From: an uncultured Muribaculaceae bacterium
Lineage (GTDB): Bacteria; Bacteroidota; Bacteroidia; Bacteroidales; Muribaculaceae
Direction of reading: 5' to 3'
DNA length: 36,216 bases
Assembly: GCA_910584185.1 (NCBI GenBank)
Contig: CAJTYC010000015.1
Coordinates: forward strand, 1 to 36,216
The notes beneath the pieces were generated by a model. The model was not told the origin of the DNA and searched no databases. It saw nothing but the letters and a program-made list of their open reading frames with translations. Position numbers and translations under genes: made by a program. How positions within the stretch are numbered: the first letter of the stretch is position 1; every line of letters starts with the position of its first letter. Shown in pieces: positions 26,035 through 32,651 of the stretch.

Positions 26035-27309
26035 TCAAGCGTCAACAGCTTTGCGAAGCAGCAGATGTCCGAACCGGCACTCCAGGCACCTTCCGCATTC
26101 GCAATATTCTTTGCTAAGCTGTATCAATGCCTGGGAGTCGGAGGCGCAGCGGCAATTGATGCCCGATTGCAGCCAGCGGCGTGTGTAGCGATTGTTTTCT
26201 GCCATGCCGCGGTCCCAGAAGCCCATGGCCCGCTCTGTCATCTCCAAGTCGCTGTGCATTGCCCCATAGGCATACAGCATCGGCGCCACGAAGTTGATGA
26301 GCAGCAGCCTGCGGTTGCCGGGCGAGAGTGTGAGTGGCAATTTTGCTGCCATCACGTCGAAGTCGTAATGTGTCTCCCAATATGGGTCCATCTCCCAGTC
26401 GAATAGTTCTATCGCTCGCTGCGAGTCGAGCTCCGGGTCGCACAGCTTGGAGAGCAGCGAGAAGCCACCCCTCACTGCGCCGGCGAGCATCGCCAAGCGC
26501 CGCGTCGGGAAGTTCTGCGGCCTGGTTTTCGAATATTTCCACATCTCGCGCCGCGCCGGCCTCAGACCATATTTCACAGCCAAGAATCTATATTCGCGGC
26601 AAAGCAGTTGGTATCGTTCGTCAAACATGTGCAGGGAGCTGTCGAGCAGCCCGGCTTGGCCCAGCAGCAGCGCCTCGAGTTGCACGATGTCGTCGGAGTG
26701 TTTCTGGAGAACCCTCAACGGGGTAATGCGTGCTGTCATCTCCAGCGGCTCGCTGTTGAGTCCGAACCCCAAAGCGCGTGCCAATGTGGAGAAGCATACG
26801 CGCTCCCAATCTTGCTCCATCGCTTCGAGCGACTCCTTGATTCGCCCGGCTTTAGCCTGCATACGTTCTATCGAGAGGGTGCCGAGCCAGTCGCTCACCT
26901 GGAGTGGAGTGAGTTGACCCAATGCTCCCTCACACTTATAATCACCGATTTTCTGCGCGAGCCGTGAATAGAGGCTTATGAATGATTCCGGAAATGTGGC
27001 CACCCCTTGCGGTATAAGCCTGCCATGCGAGTCGGTGATGTCCACATCACTGACGCCCACAAGATGAAAAATCACATTATCGTAAGCACGGTCATTGTCA
27101 TGGCCATGGCGATGCCAGTCGGAGGCTTTCACATGGATTTCCACGTTGCCCACCCACTCCTCATCGTCAATGCGGAGACGCGCGCCCGAAAAGTCCGGAC
27201 CCGAATCCCTGTTCAGGCGCCCGGCATAAAGCACTTTCACCCGGTGCCCGTCCACTGTTTCCAGACGATCGCCAAGCATCCTGTGTTTCCAAAGATATTG
27301 CAATAGCAT
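26035..27309 (-). CDS. DUF2851 family protein
   Basis: This is a soluble protein of 424 residues matching DUF2851, found almost only in Bacteroidota and of unknown function. The N-terminal LLQYLWKHRML, the GRLNRDSGPDFSGARLRI segment and WVGNVEIHVKASDWHRHGHD are hallmark blocks; the conserved Asp, Glu and His residues there look like a metal or nucleic-acid site, but this is inference. Four cysteines near the C-terminus (about 391-415: CRCAS, CECGRCLEC) could bind metal. The longer frame to 27345 is rejected because a promoter lies at 27320-27351, so the ATG at 27309 is used. Confidence 0.87.
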   Translation of the reverse strand: MLLQYLWKHRMLGDRLETVDGHRVKVLYAGRLNRDSGPDFSGARLRIDDEEWVGNVEIHVKASDWHRHGHDNDRAYDNVIFHLVGVSDVDITDSHGRLIPQGVATFPESFISLYSRLAQKIGDYKCEGALGQLTPLQVSDWLGTLSIERMQAKAGRIKESLEAMEQDWERVCFSTLARALGFGLNSEPLEMTARITPLRVLQKHSDDIVQLEALLLGQAGLLDSSLHMFDERYQLLCREYRFLAVKYGLRPARREMWKYSKTRPQNFPTRRLAMLAGAVRGGFSLLSKLCDPELDSQRAIELFDWEMDPYWETHYDFDVMAAKLPLTLSPGNRRLLLINFVAPMLYAYGAMHSDLEMTERAMGFWDRGMAENNRYTRRWLQSGINCRCASDSQALIQLSKEYCECGRCLECRFGHLLLRKAVDA

Positions 27310-27319
27310 CTCCACCCCA

Positions 27320-27351
27320 CAAATATAAGACAAAAATCGCGACAACCCAAA
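27320..27351 (-). promoter_or_regulatory. Promoter of the DUF2851 gene
   Basis: On the minus strand TTTG (27348-27351), 20 nt and TATATTTG (27320-27327) give a full consensus match, 10 nt before the ATG at 27309. This fixes the start codon. Confidence 0.82.
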
Positions 27352-27358
27352 CGCAAAA

Positions 27359-27566
27359 CCAAAATTTGCGAAATTAGCGATAAGAAAAACATAGAAGGAA
27401 TGCTGAAACGCAAATTACGCAGATTACGCAAATTAAAGAATCGGCAACAACAAAAGCAAGCATCCGACCAAAATTTGCGAAATTAGCGAAATTAGCGATA
27501 AAAAAAACATAGCAGGAAAGAAGAAGCGCAAATTACGCAGATTACGCAAATTAAAGAATCGGCAAC
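27359..27566. repeat. Duplicated 90/99-bp block built of 9-bp motifs, upstream of the GxxExxY gene
   Basis: Block 1 (27359-27448) and block 2 (27468-27566) align along their full length; block 2 has one extra 9-bp GAAATTAGC unit. Each block holds GCGAAATTA-type units and a GCAAATTAC/GCAGATTAC/GCAAATTAA triplet. Further TTTGCG units continue to 27618. The DUF2851-to-GxxExxY gap is 333 nt, and apart from the two promoters this repeat block is all it contains. Confidence 0.9.
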
Positions 27567-27605
27567 TGCAAACGAGACATTGAACAATATTTGCGAAAAT
27601 TTGCG

Positions 27606-27613
27606 TATATTTG
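27606..27613 (+). promoter_or_regulatory. -7 box of the GxxExxY gene
   Basis: TATATTTG is an exact -7 match inside the TTTGCG-rich repeat, about 30 nt before the ATG. The nearest TTG (27580-27582) is 23 nt upstream, slightly too far. Thus the promoter itself appears to be made of repeat sequence. Confidence 0.55.
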
Positions 27614-27642
27614 CGATTAGAATAACAAATCACAAAATTTCT

Positions 27643-28020
27643 ATGAAGGATATAGGATATGAAATCATCGGGGCTGCGATGGAGGTGCATAATGTTCTTG
27701 GCCCCGGGCTATTAGAAAATGCATATCGTCTTGCCCTCCTCCAAGAACTTAAATTACGTGGATTCAATGTCAAGTCGGAAGTGATGATTGATATTACTTA
27801 CAAGGAGGTTATTATACCTAATGCATACCGAGCCGATCTAATTGTTGATGACAGGGTAATTGTCGAATTAAAGGCGGTAACCGAGTTAAAACCTCTTTCC
27901 CACATGCAACTACTGACATATCTTAAGATTACCGGTTTAAAACTCGGCTTCTTGATCAACTTTAATACAAAGAGTCTCGTGTATGGAAAGTCCTTTTTTC
28001 GCTACGTCAACAACTACTAA
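27643..28020 (+). CDS. GxxExxY protein, PD-(D/E)XK nuclease fold
   Basis: This is a 125-residue protein of the GxxExxY family (PDDEXK_3). The signature reads G22-LL-E25-NA-Y28, and the nuclease-fold core is D65 (YRADL) with E75 and K77 (VELKAV), so the full catalytic triad is present. The substrate is unknown in this family. I start at the ATG at 27643, where the conserved domain begins; an upstream TTG at 27580 would translate the repeat and precede the -7 box. The gene is clearly more A/T-rich than its neighbours (many TTA, AAA and ATA codons), consistent with acquisition from elsewhere. It is flanked by repeats on both sides. Confidence 0.9.
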   Translation: MKDIGYEIIGAAMEVHNVLGPGLLENAYRLALLQELKLRGFNVKSEVMIDITYKEVIIPNAYRADLIVDDRVIVELKAVTELKPLSHMQLLTYLKITGLKLGFLINFNTKSLVYGKSFFRYVNNY

Positions 28021-28050
28021 GGAAGCATAAAAATGATTGTGATAAATACT

Positions 28051-28179
28051 AAGTGTGGGTATACAAAAAAATTGATTGTCATCTCGACAACCAATCTTCA
28101 GTTAACCTTAAAATCTAATACCATGAAAAACTCAATGCAAAATTACAAAATATTTTTAAAACAATGTTGTAAAACATAA
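28051..28179. repeat. 129-bp dispersed element, copy 1
   Basis: This stretch aligns without gaps to 35992-36120, offset 7941, with four mismatches by my count (28055, 28057, 28062, 28169). The inner 106 bases (28063-28168) are identical. On the plus strand it also holds an 18-codon ORF, 28123-28179, preceded by no clear ribosome-binding site; the mismatch at 28169 changes Cys to Tyr. Confidence 0.95.
28065..28133 (-). ncRNA. Candidate small RNA encoded by the 129-bp element, copy 1
   Basis: Read on the minus strand, the element has a -7 box TAATTTTG (28138-28145), with a TTG 16 nt further upstream (short of the usual 19-20). Next come about 40 nt of RNA and then a hairpin: ATTGGTTGTC pairs with GACAATCAAT with one mismatch around a 5-base loop (28071-28095). 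The hairpin runs into seven T residues. This is the layout of a short transcript of about 69 nt. An eight-codon ORF starting ATGGTA ends just before the hairpin, so a leader or attenuator function is an alternative. Expression is not shown. Confidence 0.55.
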
Positions 28180-28181
28180 AA

Positions 28182-28221
28182 ATAATCGTCATTATTAATA
28201 TAAGTTAACAATGACGATTAT
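28182..28221 (-). terminator. Terminator of the greA-HIT unit
   Basis: A perfect 12-bp inverted repeat, ATAATCGTCATT (28182-28193) with AATGACGATTAT (28210-28221), encloses a 16-nt loop. On the minus strand it runs into TTTTTATGTTTT. It lies 23 nt after the HIT gene stop. Confidence 0.72.
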
Positions 28222-28244
28222 GAAGTGGTTTATTTTAACAATAA

Positions 28245-28634
28245 TTAAAACTTAGAAGCGATAGATTCGGCGATTGCTTTCATTTTTTCAGGAGCAGCAC
28301 CCTCTTTTTTCTTCTTGAAGTCCATGTCACCTTCATTTTCGATGGGGATAAGGTGGATATGTGCATGTGGCACCTCGAGGCCGAGCACCGCCATGCCTAC
28401 CTTGCGGCAAGGAATAGCCTGCTTTATTGCACCCGCCACCTGCTTGGCAAAGAGAATCATCTCCGCAAGCTCAGCATCCTCAATGTCGAAAATATAGTCG
28501 GTCTCCTTCTTGGGCACCACGAGAGTGTGGCCCCAATTCACCGGGTTGATGTCGAGAAAAGCATAGAACTTATCATTCTCAGCCACCTTATAAGAAGGGA
28601 TCTCGCCGGCGATAATCTTGCTGAATATAGTCAT
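28245..28634 (-). CDS. HIT family nucleotide-binding protein
   Basis: This 129-residue histidine-triad protein is a nucleotide phosphoramidase/hydrolase of the HinT type. The triad HAHIH (H90, H92, H94) followed by LIPI is intact, as are the N-terminal IFSKIIAGEIP and VNWGHTLVVPK blocks. The frame extends 11 codons further upstream into greA, but the family begins at MTIFSKI, so I use the ATG at 28634, 7 nt after the greA stop. The two genes are thus one transcription unit ended by the hairpin at 28182-28221. Confidence 0.95.
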   Translation of the reverse strand: MTIFSKIIAGEIPSYKVAENDKFYAFLDINPVNWGHTLVVPKKETDYIFDIEDAELAEMILFAKQVAGAIKQAIPCRKVGMAVLGLEVPHAHIHLIPIENEGDMDFKKKKEGAAPEKMKAIAESIASKF

Positions 28635-28641
28635 GGTAATA

Positions 28642-29106
28642 TCAGATGCCGATTTCGATAATCTCAAAGTCCATCACGCCCACCGGAGCCTGCACCTGCA
28701 CGATGTCGCCCACCTTATGACCCATAAGAGCCTTGGCGATAGGGGTATTGCTCGAGATCTTGAATGCCTTAAGGTCGGCTTCACTCTCCGTCACGATGGT
28801 ATATGTCATCTGCATGCCGTTCTTCACATTCTTGATAGTCACCTTGTTGAGGAGCTGAACCTCGTTGGTGTTGAGCTTGCTGTCATCGATGATGCGGGCG
28901 GAAGCCACAAGTTCCTTGAGCTTCGCGATTTTCATCTCGAGCATGCCCTGAGCCTCCTTGGCTGCGTCATACTCTGCATTTTCCGACAGGTCACCCTTGT
29001 CGCGTGCCTCGGCGATTGCCTGCTTGATGATAGGACGCTGCGCTTCCAGCTCCTTGAGTTCCTCCATCTTCTTCTCGAAACCCTCTTTGGTGAGATATGC
29101 TGCCAT
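28642..29106 (-). CDS. greA: Transcription elongation factor GreA
   Basis: GreA (154 residues) rescues backtracked RNA polymerase by stimulating cleavage of the nascent transcript. The N-terminal coiled coil has the tip motif GDLSENAEYDAAKE with the two acidic residues D39 and E42 that hold the catalytic metal, and the C-terminal FKBP-like domain ends VGDIVQVQAPVGVMDFEI. Length and motifs are normal. Its promoter is about 165 nt upstream and the leader holds a terminator-like hairpin and a 30-codon ORF, so its synthesis may be controlled by attenuation. The HIT gene follows after 7 nt. Confidence 0.97.
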   Translation of the reverse strand: MAAYLTKEGFEKKMEELKELEAQRPIIKQAIAEARDKGDLSENAEYDAAKEAQGMLEMKIAKLKELVASARIIDDSKLNTNEVQLLNKVTIKNVKNGMQMTYTIVTESEADLKAFKISSNTPIAKALMGHKVGDIVQVQAPVGVMDFEIIEIGI

Positions 29107-29164
29107 ATTTCTTTTGCTATTTTATATTTTTTAATATTAATTTACGATATTGCTTATCACCTGC

Positions 29165-29257
29165 TTATGTGAAAGCCAATAGTTGCCGTCCCACAAAAGC
29201 TACTGATGCGATAATACGTAAAAAAAATAACAGACTCTTGTGAAAAGAGTCCATCAT
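29165..29257 (-). CDS. Candidate 30-residue leader peptide upstream of greA
   Basis: This small ORF begins with two ATG codons about 10 nt after the predicted greA transcription start. It encodes a basic, hydrophobic peptide with MMDSFHKSLLFFLR at its N-terminal end and FVGRQLLAFT at its end. The intrinsic terminator hairpin (29233-29251) lies within codons 3-9, and its T run encodes the Leu-Phe-Phe-Leu stretch. Translation of the ORF would run a ribosome over the hairpin and could prevent termination. I do not recognise the peptide; whether it is made is unknown. Confidence 0.45.
   Translation of the reverse strand: MMDSFHKSLLFFLRIIASVAFVGRQLLAFT
29220..29251 (-). terminator. Intrinsic terminator or attenuator in the greA leader
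   Basis: GACTCTT and AAGAGTC (29233-29239 with 29245-29251) form a 7-bp stem with a 5-base loop; on the minus strand TGTTA and eight T residues follow. It lies only about 20 to 50 nt after the predicted start site, well before greA, so it should stop part of the transcripts early. Confidence 0.75.
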
Positions 29258-29272
29258 TTTCCTTCAACGCTG

Positions 29273-29304
29273 CAAAGTTAAACCAAATAATCGGCATTAC
29301 CAAA
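29273..29304 (-). promoter_or_regulatory. Promoter of greA
   Basis: On the minus strand TTTG (29301-29304), 20 nt and TAACTTTG (29273-29280) match the consensus completely. The predicted start is near 29268, giving a leader of about 160 nt. Confidence 0.82.
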
Positions 29305-29357
29305 TAAACATCCCTTAAAAATCTTTAAAATCAGATATTTTAGAGGTAATGTGTTGA

Positions 29358-29449
29358 CCTTAAAGCCCCTTAAAGCCCCTTAAGGACTTTAAGGACTTTA
29401 AGGACTTTAAGGACTTTAAGGACTTTAAAGCCCTTAAAGCCCTTAAGGG
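29358..29449. repeat. 9-10 bp tandem array, GGACTTTAA family
   Basis: About ten units: two of 10 bp (CCTTAAAGCC), then 9-bp units CTTTAAGGA repeated, then CTTTAAAGC, CCTTAAAGC and CCTTAAGGG. The outer units are partly complementary to the inner ones, so the array can fold on itself. It ends 4 nt before the alcohol dehydrogenase stop codon. The core is the reverse complement of the TTAAAGTCC unit at 24151-24213. Confidence 0.92.
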
Positions 29450-29453
29450 ACTC

Positions 29454-30629
29454 TTAAAGTGCTAACTTATAGATCTCGCGGCAATCGTCCATCGAGAGCG
29501 GCACATAGCTGCCAAGCGTCGGACCCATGTTGCGCTCGAGCGAGGCCACCATCTTCTCTATGTCAGGCTCGCAGCCGATCAGCTCCCTAAGGCTCGTTGT
29601 CAACCCCATGTCGTGATAGAAGTGAGTCAGCTCATCTATCCCCTCGGCGATAATCTCTTCGGTGGTCTTGCCGGCCGGGTTGACCGACATCACATTGATT
29701 GCGAACCTCCATAGCTTGTCGGGGTTGCGCTCGGCGCACAGTTTCATCCAAGCCGGTATAATCACCGCGAGGCCGGCACCATGCGCCACATGATAGAAGG
29801 CCGACACCTCATGCTCAAGGCGGTGAGATGCCCAGTCCTCCACCTTGCCGACTCCGCAAAGGCCGTTGTGTGCCAATGTGCCGGCCCACATCACGTCGGC
29901 CCGCGCATCATAATCCTCCGGGTTGATGCGCAAGGTCAAAGCCCTGTCCATCACGTCGCGGAGTATCGCCTCGCTGTAAGCGTCCACAAGCTCTGTGCCG
30001 GTGGTGTTGGAGAAGTAACGCTCATATATATGCGCCATCATGTCCACAATGCCGTAGGCAGTCTGCTCCCACGGAAGCGACAGCGTAAGCTCCGGATTCA
30101 TTATGGCGAAGCGGGGACGCAACAATCCCGGATAGCGCACCGAAATCTTCTGGTGCGTCTCCTCATTGGTTATCACGGAGTTGCCGCTCCCCTCCGAACC
30201 GGCGGCCGGTATGGTGAGCACCACGCCCAAGGGCAATGCAAACCGCGGAGTCTCGTGGCCGCCGTAGAAATCCCAGAAGTCACCGGGATACACCGCGCCG
30301 AGCGCGATAGCCTTTGCGGCATCGATCGGCGAACCACCTCCGATAGCCAACAGGAAGTTGACATCATTTTCGAGCGCCACACCGATACCCTTGTATACAC
30401 TCTCGGCGGTGGGGTTGGGCTGTATGCCGCCATATTCCACAAACTGCACGCCAGCCTGCGTGAGGGCATCCTCCACGCGGCCCAAAAGGCCGTTGGTGCG
30501 GATGCGCTCCGAACCGTATACAATCATCACCTTGGAGGCGCCGCGCGAAGCCAATGCCGTGCCGACTTGGCTCTCAGTGTCGCGCCCGAATATAAACTCA
30601 GTAGGAGAGCAAAATGTGAAGTTATTCAT
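29454..30629 (-). CDS. Iron-containing alcohol dehydrogenase
   Basis: This is a group III, Fe-dependent NAD(P)-linked alcohol dehydrogenase of 391 residues, close to the butanol-dehydrogenase/YqhD group by eye. The cofactor motif GGGS is at 97-100, with PIDAAKAIAL after it. The metal ligands fit the family spacing: D196, H200, H269 and H283. The ATG at 30629 is used; a TTG two codons upstream is less likely. It would reduce aldehydes or oxidise alcohols in fermentation; the substrate is unknown. The dipeptidase gene lies 59 nt upstream on the same strand. A 9-bp array abuts its stop codon. Confidence 0.95.
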   Translation of the reverse strand: MNNFTFCSPTEFIFGRDTESQVGTALASRGASKVMIVYGSERIRTNGLLGRVEDALTQAGVQFVEYGGIQPNPTAESVYKGIGVALENDVNFLLAIGGGSPIDAAKAIALGAVYPGDFWDFYGGHETPRFALPLGVVLTIPAAGSEGSGNSVITNEETHQKISVRYPGLLRPRFAIMNPELTLSLPWEQTAYGIVDMMAHIYERYFSNTTGTELVDAYSEAILRDVMDRALTLRINPEDYDARADVMWAGTLAHNGLCGVGKVEDWASHRLEHEVSAFYHVAHGAGLAVIIPAWMKLCAERNPDKLWRFAINVMSVNPAGKTTEEIIAEGIDELTHFYHDMGLTTSLRELIGCEPDIEKMVASLERNMGPTLGSYVPLSMDDCREIYKLAL

Positions 30630-30688
30630 AGTCAAAAATTAATGAAAGATGCATAATGAATAATCAAGAGGCCATAAATTGTTCATTC

Positions 30689-32335
30689 TTAATTATTAAT
30701 TAAAAAGTGGTCGCCGGTCGATTTGACGATTTCCTCGTAGTAACGCTTGTCGTAGCCGGGGAATGTCGGGTAGACGGGCATTCCATCCTCGCTCTTTACG
30801 AAGTTGCCGTTTTCGTCGGTCTTCTTCACATTGCCATCCATATATTTCACGAAGAGGAACGTGCCCAAGTCGCGATAAGCGTCAGTGGCATCCTTGGCTA
30901 CAGCAGCACCGAGGTCATTGACGGTCGCGGTGTATTCGGCGGAATGGCCCGCTTTCACCATGTCGCTCAACTTCTTGTCGGTGGCCGGCACATCGGCTAT
31001 AAACTTCTTCTCCAGCCCCTGTTGCACCTTGCGTATGTCGGGTATCATCTGGTCGTAACGGTTGTAAGCCTGGTTGGCCACTATGTTGGTCATCCAGAAG
31101 TTGGAACGCGAGTCGAAGGTGTTGATATCGCCATAACTAACCTCCACCGGCACTTCGGTCATGCCGCAATAGAAGGGCATATATACGGAGGTGTTGGTGT
31201 CGTCGGTGCCAAACCAAAGCAGCCCGCCCACCGGGTCGGGGAGCCAGTCGCGGCTCTGGCTAACGAAGCTCCAGCCGGTCTGCTGGGTGGCGATAGCCCT
31301 CTCCATGCAATATTTCTTGCCGTCAACCTCATATTCCATAGGGCGCCAGCGATAAGGCACATGGTAGGGACCCGAACCGATGTCGCTCGTCATCTCGAAG
31401 GGAGTGCCCTCGAAGTGGTCGCGCATGGACTCCTGCATCTCCTCGAGGCTCACCTTGCGGTCGGGCACTATGTAGAGGGGCATCGGCTCGTCGCTCTTGC
31501 CGGCGCACCAGTCGTAATATTTGTCGGCATCCTTGTTGAAGCGGCGGAAGTAGCTCCACACGCGGGCGTCGCAACCGCGTCGTGTAGCCGGGTCATGCTC
31601 GCCGTAAACGTCGGCAAATGAGAAGTCCTCATCCTTGCCCGTGTACAGCCCGCGCTTGCGTGCAAACGATATCATATCTTTTGAATAGCGCACGTTTTCC
31701 TTATCTTTAAGGTTAACCTTGCGGATGCGCGGCTCATTGGCATGTCCGGTTATGGCATTGTCGGGTATTCGCACCGCAATCCATACAGCGCCTTTTTCCG
31801 CACCCTTGCCTATCATTTCCATCACCCACACCTCATTCTTGTCGGCGATGGTAAAAGACTCACCGCTCGAGGCATAGCCATGGTCGGCCACGAGCTTCGC
31901 CATGATATCGATGGCCTCGCGGGCAGTCTTGGCACGCTCCAAGGTGACATAAATCAGCGATCCGTAATCTACCACCGACTGGCCGGTGGTGTCGGTAAGT
32001 TCCGGACGGCCTCCCCAGGTGGACTCGCCTATGACGAGCTGGTGCTCGTTCATATTGCCCACCACATTGTAGGTCTGCTCAACTTCGGGTATTTCGCCGA
32101 GCAGCTTGTTGGTGTCCCATTCGCGTATCACGCGCACATCACCCTTGTCATGACGTTTTGCGGCACTATGATGCAAAAAGCCGTAAAGACTGTGGGAGTC
32201 AGCCGAATAAGTGGTCATCACCGAACCGTCGGTGGTGGCACCCTTAGCGGCCACAAGATTGGTGCAAGCCAATGCGTCGGGAGCAACCATAGTGGCCAAC
32301 CCGGCAAAAGCCAAAGCAGAAACAAATCGATTCAT
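30689..32335 (-). CDS. Secreted C69-family dipeptidase
   Basis: This 548-residue Ntn-fold hydrolase of peptidase family C69 (PepD type) cleaves dipeptides. The signal peptide ends ALA, and the next residue C24 in ALACTNLVAAKGATTDGS would become the N-terminal nucleophile after cleavage, as the family requires. Other family blocks are MNEHQLVIGESTWGG, WVMEMIGKG and the DPVGGLLWFGTDD segment. Location is likely periplasmic. With a peptide transporter gene nearby (33330-35003), a role in peptide use is plausible. No convincing promoter was found upstream; the region holds tandem repeats. Confidence 0.93.
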   Translation of the reverse strand: MNRFVSALAFAGLATMVAPDALACTNLVAAKGATTDGSVMTTYSADSHSLYGFLHHSAAKRHDKGDVRVIREWDTNKLLGEIPEVEQTYNVVGNMNEHQLVIGESTWGGRPELTDTTGQSVVDYGSLIYVTLERAKTAREAIDIMAKLVADHGYASSGESFTIADKNEVWVMEMIGKGAEKGAVWIAVRIPDNAITGHANEPRIRKVNLKDKENVRYSKDMISFARKRGLYTGKDEDFSFADVYGEHDPATRRGCDARVWSYFRRFNKDADKYYDWCAGKSDEPMPLYIVPDRKVSLEEMQESMRDHFEGTPFEMTSDIGSGPYHVPYRWRPMEYEVDGKKYCMERAIATQQTGWSFVSQSRDWLPDPVGGLLWFGTDDTNTSVYMPFYCGMTEVPVEVSYGDINTFDSRSNFWMTNIVANQAYNRYDQMIPDIRKVQQGLEKKFIADVPATDKKLSDMVKAGHSAEYTATVNDLGAAVAKDATDAYRDLGTFLFVKYMDGNVKKTDENGNFVKSEDGMPVYPTFPGYDKRYYEEIVKSTGDHFLINN

Positions 32336-32344
32336 ATATTTTGA

Positions 32345-32432
32345 GAGTTTATTAGTTGAAGAGTTGAAGAGTTGAAGAGTTTATGAGTTGAAGAGTTTAT
32401 GAGTTGAAGAGTTTATGAGTTTATGAGTTTTG
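32345..32432. repeat. 8-bp tandem array upstream of the dipeptidase gene
   Basis: Eleven 8-bp units run from 32345, mixing two versions, GAGTTGAA and GAGTTTAT, in a partly alternating order. The array begins ten bases before the dipeptidase start codon, seen from that gene, where a leader or promoter would be expected. Together with 32443-32540 and the lipoprotein promoter it fills this 316-nt gap. Confidence 0.9.
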
Positions 32433-32442
32433 TGAAAGCCAT

Positions 32443-32540
32443 CGCGAAGCCATGCTGCATCGCGCACAGGGGGAGAAGAGGCGCCGCCGACGACAACAAA
32501 ACTCCGCCGACGACAACAAAGCTCCACCGACGACCACAAA
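32443..32540. repeat. GC-rich repeats: partial REP-like core, 40-bp repeat, 20-bp tandem units
   Basis: GCGAAGCC at 32443-32450 is the core of the dispersed REP-like unit. Bases 32455-32494 match 35921-35960 with one mismatch over 40 bp. Three 20-bp tandem units (32481-32500, 32501-32520, 32521-32540) carry the CCGACGACAACAAA pattern seen after other copies. Confidence 0.88.
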
Positions 32541-32582
32541 CCGCCAACCCATCAATACACATTCACAAAAATAACGATTTTA

Positions 32583-32613
32583 TTGGCAATACCCAAAATA
32601 TTTGATACTTTTG
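32583..32613 (+). promoter_or_regulatory. Promoter of the lipoprotein gene
   Basis: TTG (32583-32585), 20 nt and TACTTTTG (32606-32613) match the consensus. The ATG follows 38 nt later. Confidence 0.8.
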
Positions 32614-32651
32614 CAGTGCTTTTTGCAACTATAAAAAGTGTTAAATAAAAA

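Noticed and set aside
26035..26110. Cysteine pairs at the C-terminus of the DUF2851 protein as a ferredoxin-like cluster
   Set aside because: Spacing (CxC, CxCxxC, xxC) does not match a known iron-sulfur motif; at most a metal site.
27310..27345. Longer start for the DUF2851 gene
   Set aside because: These codons overlap the predicted promoter and would lie upstream of the transcription start.
28123..28179. 18-residue peptide gene on the plus strand of the 129-bp element
   Set aside because: The non-coding hairpin part is at least as conserved as the ORF, one of the four differences is an amino acid change, and the minus-strand signals are stronger. Kept only as an alternative.
29358..29449. 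Possible terminator of the alcohol dehydrogenase gene
   Set aside because: The array can fold, but pairing is spread over many registers and no T run follows; I list it only as a repeat.
29781..31621. Two long plus-strand frames (291 and 304 codons) over the dehydrogenase and dipeptidase genes
   Set aside because: Both lie antisense to genes with complete catalytic motifs and have no recognisable domains.
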